A stretch of DNA of 64,000 nucleotides, taken from Sansalvadorimonas sp965243775. GTDB taxonomy: Bacteria > Pseudomonadota > Gammaproteobacteria > Pseudomonadales > Endozoicomonadaceae. The notes under the pieces were generated by a model. That model saw only the letters and a program-made list of their open reading frames with translations. It had not been told where the DNA came from and ran no database searches. Both the position numbers and the translations under genes were made by a program. Below, in pieces: positions 26,819-35,500 of this stretch (position 1 is the first letter of the stretch; every line of letters starts with the position of its first letter). The stretch spans positions 89,290-153,289 of the forward strand of contig CBDEWF010000083.1 in NCBI GenBank assembly GCA_965243775.1, written 5' to 3'.

Positions 26819-27943
26819 CTATCCCGCATCAGGATCCGGCCCGACTCCAGGTTCAGACCGGTTGCTGTTTCCAGTTTCACTGCTCTGCTCAGTCTCAGCA
26901 ACTGACGGCTCTTTCTCATTTGCTGAGGGCTCTAAGCGGGGATCATAATCGTTGTAGGTCAGTGTCAGGCCAGACTCCATATCATCCAGCTCCGAGAACA
27001 GGGTTTCGATAGTCTCGTCGCCCTCTTCCTGAAAGGCCTGGGCTTCTTCAACAGAAACCAGACGACTGGCATTCCACTCTTTACCTTCCCCTTTGTTATC
27101 ATTCCCATTATCCCCAGCTTCTTCGCCACTTTCACCTGCATCAGGTCTGCTGTTTACCAGGTCATGCTCTCCCTGACCTTCCAGAGCCAGTTCAGGTTGG
27201 TTAGCATTTCCTTCATAACTGCCTTCCAGTTTTTTCGCCATCTCGTCAAGATCGCGCAGCTCGGAAAGGGTTGGCAGCTCATCCAGATTGCGAAGATTAA
27301 AATAGTCGAGGAACTGGCGGGTAGTGGCATACATGGCCGGGCGACCGGGTACATCCCGATGACCGACAACCCTTACCCACTCCCGCTCCTGCAAAGTGCG
27401 GATAATATTAGTGCTGACACTAACCCCCCGGATATCCTCAATCTCACCCCGGGTAATGGGCTGACGATAGGCGATCAGGGCCATGGTTTCGAGGAGTGCC
27501 CGGGTATATCGCTGGGGTTTCTCATCCCAGAGGCGACCGACCCAGTGAGCCAGTTGCTGGCGTACCTGGAAGCGCCAGCCACTGGCAACTTCCTTCAATT
27601 CATAACCACGATCAGCACATCGCTCACCCAGCTCTGCCATAGCCTGCTTCAGGGCTGGCTTATCTGGCCGGGCATCGTCGTCAAACAGTTTGGCCAGCTG
27701 CTCCAGGGAGAGCGGCTTCCCTGCAGCCAGCAGGGCCGCCTCAATAATGGCGACCACTGGAATATCTTCCATTGAGACAGCACCGGAACAGGTATCCACT
27801 TTCTCTTTCACTACACCTTCAACAACCTGTTTAGAACTCTCTCCTAACTCAGAACCGTTTATAGGCTCAGGGCTGTCTATCTGCTCAGAGCCGCCTATCA
27901 GCTCATAGCTGTCCAGTTCCACGCTGTCAGTCTCGCCACTCAT
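26819..27943 (-). CDS. scpB: Segregation and condensation protein B, with long acidic extensions
   Basis: Kleisin-associated subunit of the SMC-ScpAB condensin; dimeric winged-helix protein. The core (about residues 60-225) contains IIEAALLAAGKPLSLEQLAKLF, ALLETMALIAYRQPITRGEI, GVSVSTNIIRTLQEREWVRV and the family segment PGRPAMYATTRQFLDYFNL. The protein is 374 aa against about 180-250 usual: an N-terminal acidic lead of about 55 residues and a C-terminal tail of about 140 acidic, probably disordered residues are added. Its start overlaps the scpA stop (ATGA). Confidence 0.93.
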   Translation of the reverse strand: MSGETDSVELDSYELIGGSEQIDSPEPINGSELGESSKQVVEGVVKEKVDTCSGAVSMEDIPVVAIIEAALLAAGKPLSLEQLAKLFDDDARPDKPALKQAMAELGERCADRGYELKEVASGWRFQVRQQLAHWVGRLWDEKPQRYTRALLETMALIAYRQPITRGEIEDIRGVSVSTNIIRTLQEREWVRVVGHRDVPGRPAMYATTRQFLDYFNLRNLDELPTLSELRDLDEMAKKLEGSYEGNANQPELALEGQGEHDLVNSRPDAGESGEEAGDNGNDNKGEGKEWNASRLVSVEEAQAFQEEGDETIETLFSELDDMESGLTLTYNDYDPRLEPSANEKEPSVAETEQSSETGNSNRSEPGVGPDPDAG

Positions 27944-28863
27944 TCCGCACGTGCCTTTACATGTATGGGTCCATAAGCTTCGGTCTGAACCAGCTCGACC
28001 AGAGATTCCTTAATCAACTCCATCACCGCCAGGAAGGTAACCACCACTCCCAGCCGCCCTTCTTCCAGAGTAAACAGGGTAATAAATGGCACAAAGGTAT
28101 CGGACTGCAATTTGCCAAGTACCTGAGCCATCCGCTCGCGTGTGGACAGTTGCTCCGCCTGGATATGGTGTTCTTCAAACATCTCTGCCCGCTTGATCAC
28201 TTCGGAAAGTGCCACCAGCACTTCCCTGAGATCAATATCAGGATAAACCGTTCCCCGTTCCAGTACGGGCGGCTCGGCCTTCAGGGTGTATATTTCCCGG
28301 CCGATACGGGGCATGGCATCAATATCTTCCGCTGCTCTTTTAAAGCGTTCATACTCCTGCAGACGGCGAATCAGCTCAGCCCGGGGGTCTTCTTCCTCTT
28401 CTTCACTTTCGGTCTGACGCGGCAGAAGCATTCTTGACTTAATCTCAGCCAGTGTGGCGGCCATGACCAGGTATTCAGCCGCCAGCTCAAACTGAGCAGC
28501 TTCCATCAGCTCCACATAGTCCATGTACTGGCGGGTTATCTCGGCAACTTTGATATCCAGGATATCCATATTGTTGCGCTTGATCAGATACAGCAGCAGG
28601 TCAAGAGGGCCTTCAAAGGCTTCCAGAAATACTTCCAGAGCATCTGGCGGAATATACAGATCATCCGGCAGCTTGCTGAGGGGCTCCCCCTGCACCATGG
28701 CCAGGGGCAGTTGCTTTGGAGCATCATCTTTCTCTGCAACACTATCCGAAGATATCGCGCCCACTACTTGGGAAGGTATCTCAATCTGTTCCTGCTCTTC
28801 GGATAGCTCGGGTACTACAGCAACATCATCCTTATTGTCTGTATCCATAATATCCCTGCTCAA
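27940..28863 (-). CDS. scpA: Segregation and condensation protein A
   Basis: Kleisin subunit that bridges the SMC heads in the chromosome-organising complex. The N-terminal kleisin helix region is clear: VFLEAFEGPLDLLLYLIKRN followed by NMDILDIKVAEITRQYMDYV and AAEYLVMAATLAEIKSRMLL. The C-terminal winged helix ends with VVTFLAVMELIKESLVELVQ. An acidic lead of about 70 residues precedes the domain. The 307-aa gene overlaps trpS upstream and scpB downstream by four bases each, so the three are translationally coupled. Confidence 0.94.
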   Translation of the reverse strand: MSRDIMDTDNKDDVAVVPELSEEQEQIEIPSQVVGAISSDSVAEKDDAPKQLPLAMVQGEPLSKLPDDLYIPPDALEVFLEAFEGPLDLLLYLIKRNNMDILDIKVAEITRQYMDYVELMEAAQFELAAEYLVMAATLAEIKSRMLLPRQTESEEEEEDPRAELIRRLQEYERFKRAAEDIDAMPRIGREIYTLKAEPPVLERGTVYPDIDLREVLVALSEVIKRAEMFEEHHIQAEQLSTRERMAQVLGKLQSDTFVPFITLFTLEEGRLGVVVTFLAVMELIKESLVELVQTEAYGPIHVKARAE

Positions 28864-30074
28864 CGCCAGCCCAGCCCCATGGCGTCCCTTACTTCCTTGA
28901 GAGTCTCTGCCGCCTCATCTCCAGCCTTTTCACAGCCTTCTGCAATAATATTGCTGACCTCATCGGGATTGGCGGACAGTTCATTGGCCCGCAGCCGAAT
29001 CGGTGCTACTTCTGTTTCAATTGCATCAATAATCGGTGCCTTGCATTCAAGACAACCTATCGCTGCCGTCGTACAACCTTCACAGACCCATTCCCTGGTT
29101 TTTTGGTCCGAATAGATTTTGTGGAAATTCCACACCGGACATTTCTCAGGAGTACCCGGATCTGTACGGCGAATACGGGCCGGATCTGTCGGCATACGCT
29201 TGAGCTTGCCGGCAATCACATCGGTTTCATCCCGCAGCGAAATCGTATTACTGAGGGACTTGGACATTTTTTGCCCATCAACCCCCGGCATCTTCGCAAC
29301 AGGTGTTAACAGTGCTTCAGGCTCCGGCAGAATGACCCGGCCGGTTCCTTCCAGATAACCCTGCAACCGTTCCTGATCACCCAAGGTAATATTTTGCTGT
29401 TCTTGGAGCAATGCCCTGGCAGTTTCCAGAGCTTCCAGGTTTCCGGTTTCCAGATAGCTTTTTCGCAGTTTCCTGTATAAGTTGCCCTGTTTGCGCCCCA
29501 TCTTGGCTATGCCCTGCTCTGCCTTTTGCTCAAAATCCGGCTCACGACCATAGATGTGATTAAAGCGACGCGCCACTTCCCGGGTAATCTCTACATGGGC
29601 TTCCTGATCAGCCCCAACCGGCACCTGACCAGCCCGATACGCGAGAATATCTGCACTTTGTAACAGTGGATAGCCCAGGAAACCATAGGTTGCCAAATCT
29701 CTCTCTTTCAGTTTTTCCTGCTGATCCTTGTAACTTGGCACACGCTCTAGCCAGGACAAAGGAGTCATCATCGAAAGCAAAAGGTGAAGTTCAGCATGTT
29801 CAGGCACACGAGACTGCACAAACAGTGTTGACTGCCCCGGGTTGATACCAGTCGCCAGCCAGTCTATGACCATATCCAGGGCGTACTCGTTAATCAGAGC
29901 CGGATCATCATAATGGGTGGTCAGGGCATGCCAGTCAGCCACAAAGAAGAAGCATTCGTACTCATGCTGCAAGGTCAGCCAGTTCTTCAAAACACCGTGG
30001 TAGTGGCCCAGATGCAGTCGCCCGGTAGGGCGCATGCCGGACAGAACCCGCGAATCAGGGTCTGCTGCGTTCAA
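28860..30074 (-). CDS. trpS: Tryptophanyl-tRNA synthetase
   Basis: Charges tRNA-Trp. Class I signatures: the HIGH-like motif in GRLHLGHYHG and the KMSKS motif in DGQKMSKSLSNTI. The 404-aa form carries an insert between the Rossmann halves (about residues 190-260) and an extra C-terminal region with Cys residues (EWVCEGCTTAAIGCLECK) that could bind zinc. It is thus the longer Pseudomonas-like TrpS rather than the 334-aa E. coli type. It is the first gene of the trpS-scpA-scpB-rluB run. Confidence 0.95.
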   Translation of the reverse strand: MNAADPDSRVLSGMRPTGRLHLGHYHGVLKNWLTLQHEYECFFFVADWHALTTHYDDPALINEYALDMVIDWLATGINPGQSTLFVQSRVPEHAELHLLLSMMTPLSWLERVPSYKDQQEKLKERDLATYGFLGYPLLQSADILAYRAGQVPVGADQEAHVEITREVARRFNHIYGREPDFEQKAEQGIAKMGRKQGNLYRKLRKSYLETGNLEALETARALLQEQQNITLGDQERLQGYLEGTGRVILPEPEALLTPVAKMPGVDGQKMSKSLSNTISLRDETDVIAGKLKRMPTDPARIRRTDPGTPEKCPVWNFHKIYSDQKTREWVCEGCTTAAIGCLECKAPIIDAIETEVAPIRLRANELSANPDEVSNIIAEGCEKAGDEAAETLKEVRDAMGLGWR

Positions 30075-30196
30075 TGGTGGCTCCAGTAAGAAAAAAACTA
30101 TTCAGGAAATTATACCGATTCCTGCGCCCTTGAATAGCAGGACACATACTTCATATTAATCGCTGTTTACGGAATAATTCCTTATCAGGTTTAACC

Positions 30197-30817
30197 CTAC
30201 TGAAATAGATTGGAATCCCCTTTACCTTCCCGCCAGACCTCGGGAACATCATCAATCAGGCTGACAACTGTTGTCGGTTCCATACCACAGAAGCCACCAT
30301 CAATAATAAGGTCCAGATGACGCTCCAAGCTTGCCCGAATATCGTAGGGGTCAGTCATGGGAAACTCATCACTGGGCATCTGCAGGGTTGTACTGAGAAG
30401 AGGCTCCCCCAACTCCTCCAGAAGTGCACTGACAATGCGATTATCAGGCACCCGGATACCTATAGTACGCCGCTTGGGATGCATCACCAGCCGGGGAACC
30501 TGAGATGTAGCATTCAGGATAAAAGTATAGGCTCCCGGCGTTGCAGCTTTCAGCAACCGGTAGGTGCTATTACCCACCTTGGCATAGGTGGCCAGTTCCG
30601 ACAGGTCACGACACACCAGGGTCAGATTGTGCTTATCATCCAGGTGGCGAATACGCCGGATACGGTTCACGGATCTTTTATCTCCCAGGCGACAACCCAA
30701 GGCATAGGCCGAGTCTGTGGGATAGGCAACAACCCCGCCGGCATCAAGAATAGATACCGCCTGGCGTATCAAACGAATCTGGGGGTTCTCCGGATGTATC
30801 TGGAAAAACTGGCTCAC
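30197..30817 (-). CDS. yciO: YciO, Sua5/YrdC-family protein
   Basis: A stand-alone YrdC-type domain of 206 aa, the exact length of E. coli YciO and starting the same way (MSQFFQIHPENPQ). The fold-defining segments are GGVVAYPTDSAYALGC, a basic RIRRIRHLDDKHNLTLVC, TPGAYTFIL and KRRTIGIRVPDN. The family includes threonylcarbamoyl-AMP synthases (t6A pathway), but YciO itself is a paralogue whose role is less certain. In E. coli it is next to yciV/rnm; here an exported-protein gene sits between them. Confidence 0.92.
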   Translation of the reverse strand: MSQFFQIHPENPQIRLIRQAVSILDAGGVVAYPTDSAYALGCRLGDKRSVNRIRRIRHLDDKHNLTLVCRDLSELATYAKVGNSTYRLLKAATPGAYTFILNATSQVPRLVMHPKRRTIGIRVPDNRIVSALLEELGEPLLSTTLQMPSDEFPMTDPYDIRASLERHLDLIIDGGFCGMEPTTVVSLIDDVPEVWREGKGDSNLFQ

Positions 30818-30961
30818 TGGATATTCCGCTTAATCAGTACCGGGCCACTCCCGGAGTGCGCGGGAATTATAAAGCAGTTTCAACCAGACAGGCCATCCCT
30901 GACCTGATAACAAGCTACAACAGATTACTACCACACATAGTCACTACTAATTAGATGCCAA

Positions 30962-31393
30962 TTACTCCGCCGCCGTGACAGAATCAGCCACAAACAATGT
31001 CATGCCATGATCTAGCGTGTCAGGTTCTGCCGTGTTGGCGAGAAAAGTACCAGTCACGTTCTTGTTACCCTCTTCCTGAGCATCTCTTGAATAAAGGAGC
31101 CAGCTGCCAGAGTGGCTGCTATCGTGAAACAGGGGAGTAAATTTGTAAACGTGGAATTCAATGAAATTTTCCCCATCAGGGTAGCTGCGTGAAGGATAGG
31201 CCTCAGAGGGAGGCCAGGGCTCCAGAAACCCACCCAAAGTTACTTCAACTTCTCCCCCGGAAGAAACAAGATTGACCAGATCATTAACCTCGGATACCAC
31301 AACCGGATCCGCCAGAAGGGTTCCCGATGATACTGAAACACCCAGAGCAATTGCTGAAAACAGTAGAGACAGCTTGTTGTTACAGGATGACAT
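30962..31393 (-). CDS. Exported hypothetical protein, 143 aa
   Basis: Not recognised. AGGAG lies nine bases before the ATG. The N-terminus is a signal peptide (SLLFSAIALGVSVSSGTLLA) with a probable cut after residue 28, giving a mature protein of about 115 residues that is acidic and strand-rich with aromatic clusters (EPWPPSEAYPSRSYPDG, FIEFHVYKFTPLF). It contains no mature cysteines. It sits between yciO and rnm, neighbours that are normally adjacent, so it looks like a lineage-specific insertion. Confidence 0.65.
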   Translation of the reverse strand: MSSCNNKLSLLFSAIALGVSVSSGTLLADPVVVSEVNDLVNLVSSGGEVEVTLGGFLEPWPPSEAYPSRSYPDGENFIEFHVYKFTPLFHDSSHSGSWLLYSRDAQEEGNKNVTGTFLANTAEPDTLDHGMTLFVADSVTAAE

Positions 31394-31457
31394 TACAGAC
31401 AGCTCCTTGATTTGTTATTCAACGGAGCCATAAATCTGGTAGGCAAATGCTGTTTCG

Positions 31458-32366
31458 TCAAAAAAGAAAGTGTTTTTCTTCAAGCAGATCAAACACGGAA
31501 GAACAGTTCTCAGGCACCTCCCCCAGCCGGCCCAAATCAATATACTCCGACCAGGGACCATGAAAGTCACTTCCCTTGGAGGCATGGAGGCCAGTCTCGT
31601 TACAGAGCCTGCCCAGCTTTTCACGTTCCCCCCAGGGCTGCTGACAACCTACCACCTCCATGGCCAGCCCCCCGGCACCGGCAAAATCCTTAATCATGGC
31701 CTGCATTTTCATACCAGACATTTTGTAACGCCCGGGATGAGCCAGTACAGGTATCGCACCCCAGGATAGAATAGCTTTTATCGCATCGGTCATATGGGGC
31801 CAAAACTGCTTGGCTTTGCCTACATGTCTGGCTCCCAGATACTTTTTAAAAGCTTCATCAAAACTTTCTACAACTTTTTGTGTAATCAGCCAGCTGGCGA
31901 AGTGTGGACTGCCCACCTGAATATCGTCATCGGCCAGAATAAACTCAGGATCGGCATCTTGCTGGGCAGAACGGGCCCGCCCAAGAGCTCCCTCAAAGCA
32001 CTGAGCCGCAGAATAGTCTGCCAGCCTCTTTCCCAGTTTTTCTGCGATAAGCAAGCTGCGTTTTCTCCGCGCCTGTTTTTGCCTCTCAAGAAAATCATTA
32101 GCATCAGGGAGATCTGTATCTATCCCCAGGGCGACAATATGTATTTCCTGGTTCCCCCAGAGAGTGGATACTTCACAGCCTGGAATCAGACGCAGCTGTT
32201 TGGGAATACCATGGTGCTTCAGCCAGCAAATACCGGCAATCGTGTCATGATCCGTCAATGCCAGGTACTCAACTCCCCTGTCAACGGCCCTGTCCATTAA
32301 TTGTCCTGGGGATAAAACGCCATCCGAGGCAGTGCTGTGACAATGGAAATCTACGATTGATGACAT
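31458..32366 (-). CDS. rnm: PHP-domain 5'-3' exoribonuclease (RNase AM)
   Basis: Formerly YciV/TrpH; PHP-family nuclease reported to trim 5' ends of 5S and other ribosomal RNAs and to act on short oligonucleotides and 3',5'-bisphosphates. The metal-binding PHP residues are visible: DFHCHSTASDG at the N-terminus, LALTDHDTIAG, the Glu in PGCEVST, VLAHPGRY and the C-terminal GSDFHG. The 302-aa length matches E. coli (293). It is divergent from yciB, as in E. coli-like arrangements of this neighbourhood. Confidence 0.92.
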   Translation of the reverse strand: MSSIVDFHCHSTASDGVLSPGQLMDRAVDRGVEYLALTDHDTIAGICWLKHHGIPKQLRLIPGCEVSTLWGNQEIHIVALGIDTDLPDANDFLERQKQARRKRSLLIAEKLGKRLADYSAAQCFEGALGRARSAQQDADPEFILADDDIQVGSPHFASWLITQKVVESFDEAFKKYLGARHVGKAKQFWPHMTDAIKAILSWGAIPVLAHPGRYKMSGMKMQAMIKDFAGAGGLAMEVVGCQQPWGEREKLGRLCNETGLHASKGSDFHGPWSEYIDLGRLGEVPENCSSVFDLLEEKHFLF

Positions 32367-32467
32367 GTCGACCCTTTATCCTGACAACAACTGGATTTAA
32401 ACTGTATAACCTGACTCATTCAGATCACATCAGGGTTCGGCAATTCTGACCGAAACCCGGGGACAAT

Positions 32468-33058
32468 ATGAAGCAATTTATCGATTTTCTGCCACTGATT
32501 ATCTTTTTCATCGTGGCCAAGATGGATCCCAGGGAAGTGTCCGCCTTCGGCCAGACTTTTGAACTGGGAGGGATTATCTCCGCAACGGCTGTTCTGATCG
32601 TTTCTTCCATCATCGTCTACGGCACCCTGTGGTACAGACAGAAATCACTGGAAAAAAGCCAGATAATTACCGTAATAGCTGTTCTTCTTCTGGGTGGCAT
32701 GACAGTCATGTTCCGTGATGAGACTTTTCTGAAATGGAAAGCTCCTATTGTTAACTGGCTATTCGCCACGGCTTTTCTAGCCAGTCACTTTATCGGGAAC
32801 AAGCCCCTGATTACCCGAATGATGGAACATGCCATGACCCTGCCTGCACCTGTCTGGGCACGGCTGAATATGAGCTGGGTGATTTTTTTCAGCCTTCTGG
32901 GTGCTGCCAACTGGTTTGCCGCTTTTATGATTCCCGGGGACTTCTGGGTTGACTTCAAGGTGTTTGGCAACCTTGGCCTGACCTTTGGATTCGTGATTAT
33001 TCAGTTCCTGTTTTTGGGGCGTTACATCAAAGAAGATGAGTCCAAAAACACCCCCTGA
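32468..33058 (+). CDS. yciB: Inner-membrane septation protein A family (YciB)
   Basis: Polytopic inner-membrane protein linked to cell-envelope and division functions. The N-terminus MKQFIDFLPLIIFFIVAK is diagnostic, followed by about five membrane segments, including VLIVSSIIVYGTLWY, TVIAVLLLGGMTVMF, and the family segment NMSWVIFFSLLGAANWFAAF. The 196-aa length fits (E. coli 179). It is transcribed away from rnm. A terminator hairpin follows the stop. Confidence 0.92.
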   Translation: MKQFIDFLPLIIFFIVAKMDPREVSAFGQTFELGGIISATAVLIVSSIIVYGTLWYRQKSLEKSQIITVIAVLLLGGMTVMFRDETFLKWKAPIVNWLFATAFLASHFIGNKPLITRMMEHAMTLPAPVWARLNMSWVIFFSLLGAANWFAAFMIPGDFWVDFKVFGNLGLTFGFVIIQFLFLGRYIKEDESKNTP

Positions 33059-33074
33059 TTAACCGATTTTTGCT

Positions 33075-33098
33075 GAAGGGCACCATCAGGTGTCCTTC
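33075..33098 (+). terminator. Terminator hairpin after yciB
   Basis: GAAGGGCACC pairs with GGTGTCCTTC (one G-T) around a four-base loop, followed by a T-rich tail (TTCGTGTATTTTT), 17 bases beyond the stop. Confidence 0.75.
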
Positions 33099-33228
33099 TT
33101 CGTGTATTTTTGTGTAATCTGTAAGGATATGATATGAATTTTGTAGATATATCCCTTACAAGGAAATACCCAGCCTCTTATAAGGAAAGCAAATGGTATT
33201 TCCACAGTAACAATAATGGAGCTTTGAA

Positions 33229-33894
33229 TTGAAACGCCTAGCCGCGCTGCTGGCCCTGATCGCACTGCCCCTGATGGCCTCAACCGAACCTGTTTATATT
33301 GGTGACACAGTCTACGTACCCCTGCGCTCCGGGCCGGGAAGCGACTATCGAATTGTTAACCGGGCCCTGAAAACCGGAACCGAACTCATCCTGCTGGATA
33401 AAGAGCCTGAAAATGGTTACTACAAGGTTCGCTCCAAAGGTGGCCAGGATGGTTATATACCAACTCAATATGTTCTGTTCGAGCCTCCAGCGGTCCTCCA
33501 GCTGGCAACCGCCAAAGCCCGAAAGGATAAACTACAAAAAGAAGTTGCCGATCTGCGCAACCAGCTGGGAAGCCTGCAGAGCACTTCCAGCTCAAAGGCA
33601 AAAACCCTGCAGAACCGTGAACAGGAACTGGAAAGCCTGAAAGCGGAACTGGCCCACATCAAGAGCATCTCGGCAAAAAGTCTGGAAATAGACAGACGCA
33701 ACCGGGAGCTGGTACTGGCCAATGAGCAGCTGATGAATGAGCTGCAGACCCTGCAGGCGACCAACCAGCAACTGACAGACAATACCAACCAGCGCTGGTA
33801 CCTGTATGGAGCGGCCACGCTTCTGGCTGGCCTGCTGTTTGGATTTGTCCTGCCCATGCTCAAGCCCCGCAAAAAAAATACCGGCTGGGCATAA
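33229..33894 (+). CDS. ygiM: SH3-domain membrane protein, YgiM/TIGR04211 type
   Basis: Exported, membrane-anchored protein with a bacterial SH3 domain followed by a coiled coil. The signal peptide (KRLAALLALIALPLMA) precedes the SH3 segment with VYVPLRSGPGSDYRIVNRAL and GYYKVRSKGGQDGYIPTQYV. Residues about 90-180 form a Leu/Glu/Lys coiled coil, and a C-terminal membrane helix (LYGAATLLAGLLFGFVLPML) with a basic tail ends it. The start is TTG, supported by GGAG seven bases upstream and by the signal peptide starting there. Length 221 aa against 206 in E. coli. Confidence 0.88.
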   Translation: MKRLAALLALIALPLMASTEPVYIGDTVYVPLRSGPGSDYRIVNRALKTGTELILLDKEPENGYYKVRSKGGQDGYIPTQYVLFEPPAVLQLATAKARKDKLQKEVADLRNQLGSLQSTSSSKAKTLQNREQELESLKAELAHIKSISAKSLEIDRRNRELVLANEQLMNELQTLQATNQQLTDNTNQRWYLYGAATLLAGLLFGFVLPMLKPRKKNTGWA

Positions 33895-33900
33895 CACCAC

Positions 33901-33923
33901 CCCGGGAAGGACACCTTCCCGGG
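33901..33923 (+). terminator. Terminator-like hairpin after ygiM
   Basis: CCCGGGAAGG pairs perfectly with CCTTCCCGGG around a three-base loop, six bases after the stop. No clean T-run follows, so strength is inferred from the stem. Confidence 0.65.
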
Positions 33924-34083
33924 AAGCATACCTCTTTCGGGTTATAGACACCTCAATATGCCCTTTACCTGACCGCCAGAAAAAGCGATCATATAAACCC
34001 CTTCAGATTTGACGCCAGTCACTAAAGAAGTCCTGCCCAAAACGGCAAGGCCATAATAAATAGAAAACACACGGGGAAATGCC

Positions 34084-34923
34084 ATGGATACAGCAACTGA
34101 TGTTGCCCAGTTTGACAAAAAGGAACCTCTTGAGAAAAAACCTTCCAAATCCATAATCATCCCCAGCACTGGTCTTCCCAAAATGGGACGCAGTGAGTAT
34201 GAAAAAGAGAAACGCCTGCTGCAAATTGAACTGGTCAAAATGCAGAACTGGGTCAAAGAGACTGGTGAAAAAATCCTGATTCTTTTTGAAGGCAGAGATG
34301 CAGCTGGCAAGGGCGGTACTATCAAGCGAATGACCGAGCACCTGAACCCCCGTGGTGCCCGAGTGGTTGCCCTGGAGAAGCCCACTGAGCATGAACAGGG
34401 ACAATGGTATTTCCAGCGTTATACCAAGCACCTTCCCAGCCGGGGTGAAATCGTCATGTTTGACCGTTCCTGGTATAACCGGGCCGGTGTTGAACTGGTG
34501 ATGGGATACTGCACCCGTAAGCAGTACATGAGTTTTATCCGTGAGGTAGCTGATTACGAACGCATGCTGGTTCACAGTGGCATTCACTTAATCAAGCTCT
34601 GGTTCTCCGTTAGCCGGGATGAGCAGCTCAGACGCTTTGAAAAACGGCGGGTAGACCCTCTGAAACAGTGGAAACTGTCACCGGTGGACAAGGCATCCAT
34701 GAACAAGTGGGATGATTACACTGAAGCCAAGATCCAGATGTTTCATTACACCGATACCCGGGATGCACCCTGGACGGTTATTCGCTCCGATGACAAAAAG
34801 CGTGCCCGACTGAATGCCATGCGCTATGCCCTTAACGAGCTGAAATATACTGGCAGAAACCTGGAAATTATTGGAAAGCCAGAACCAGAAGTCGTGGCCA
34901 GAGCTGAGCAGGATATTGAATAA
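34084..34923 (+). CDS. ppk2: Polyphosphate kinase 2
   Basis: Transfers phosphate between polyphosphate and nucleotides (usually phosphorylating ADP or GDP). The 279-aa single-domain PPK2 has Walker A at residues 70-78 (GRDAAGKGG), the base/phosphate loop LNPRGARVVALEKP, Walker B/lid region IVMFDRSWYNRAGVE and the lid KRRVDPLKQWKLSP. One-domain length and motifs suggest class I. It is a single gene between hairpins. Confidence 0.93.
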   Translation: MDTATDVAQFDKKEPLEKKPSKSIIIPSTGLPKMGRSEYEKEKRLLQIELVKMQNWVKETGEKILILFEGRDAAGKGGTIKRMTEHLNPRGARVVALEKPTEHEQGQWYFQRYTKHLPSRGEIVMFDRSWYNRAGVELVMGYCTRKQYMSFIREVADYERMLVHSGIHLIKLWFSVSRDEQLRRFEKRRVDPLKQWKLSPVDKASMNKWDDYTEAKIQMFHYTDTRDAPWTVIRSDDKKRARLNAMRYALNELKYTGRNLEIIGKPEPEVVARAEQDIE

Positions 34924-34970
34924 ACAGGTGAACAACTCTGATTAAGAGCAGCCTGAAGGATAAATAACCC

Positions 34971-35001
34971 AAAAGCCGTTTGCAGGATAGCGAGCGGCTT
35001 T
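34971..35001. terminator. Terminator between converging ppk2 and SelW-like genes
   Basis: AAAGCCG and CGGCTTT pair across a 16-base loop, with A-rich and T-rich flanks on opposite sides, so it may work in both directions. Confidence 0.65.
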
Positions 35002-35009
35002 GTTTCTAT

Positions 35010-35303
35010 TCAATCCCTGTCAAGGTGCCCAAGAGAGCGGTCTGGATCAATACGGTCGCGAACTCTCCTTTTCAGTTCACGAACATCCGGGAAACCACCA
35101 TCGACCTTACGCTCCCAGATTTCATCACCATTCACTGTAATGCGAAATACTCCGCCGGAGCCCGGTACCAGCTTCACCTCACCCAGATCAGTGGCAAAGG
35201 TATTCAGCAACTCCTGAGCCATCCAGCCTGCCCGCAGCAACCAGTTACATCCAGTGCAGTATGTAATTGATATAACAGGCCCACGGCCAGTCTCTTCACC
35301 CAT
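35010..35303 (-). CDS. SelW/Rdx-family redox protein (Cys form)
   Basis: Small thioredoxin-like protein of the SelT/SelW/SelH family. The motif C16-T-G-C19 (ITYCTGCNWLLRA) is the CxxC form of the CxxU motif found in selenoproteins, and the family tail VNGDEIWERKVDGGFPDV follows. The 97-aa length is typical. The exact redox partner is not known for bacterial members. It converges on ppk2, and a perfect 22-bp palindrome lies 43 bases upstream of its start. Confidence 0.9.
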   Translation of the reverse strand: MGEETGRGPVISITYCTGCNWLLRAGWMAQELLNTFATDLGEVKLVPGSGGVFRITVNGDEIWERKVDGGFPDVRELKRRVRDRIDPDRSLGHLDRD

Positions 35304-35345
35304 GGCAGAAACTCCTTAACACTCTATCCTGAACACTGACCTCAC

Positions 35346-35367
35346 TAGTCCTACAGCTGTAGGACTA
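35346..35367. promoter_or_regulatory. Perfect 22-bp palindrome, candidate operator
   Basis: TAGTCCTACAG is followed immediately by its exact reverse complement. It lies in the divergent region between the SelW-like gene (start 35303) and the exported-protein/kinase pair (start 35501). A dyad without a loop fits a dimeric repressor site better than an RNA hairpin. The regulator is unknown. Confidence 0.5.
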
Positions 35368-35500
35368 ATCCCATAATAACGATTATGTTTCTTCCTGTAA
35401 TCAGGAAAATACAATTGCACACCCAATCAAAATAAACCAAATGTCAGCTTCACTGTCCATGGGATTAGTACTCAATTCCAGCGTCAGGCTAAAGGCAGCA

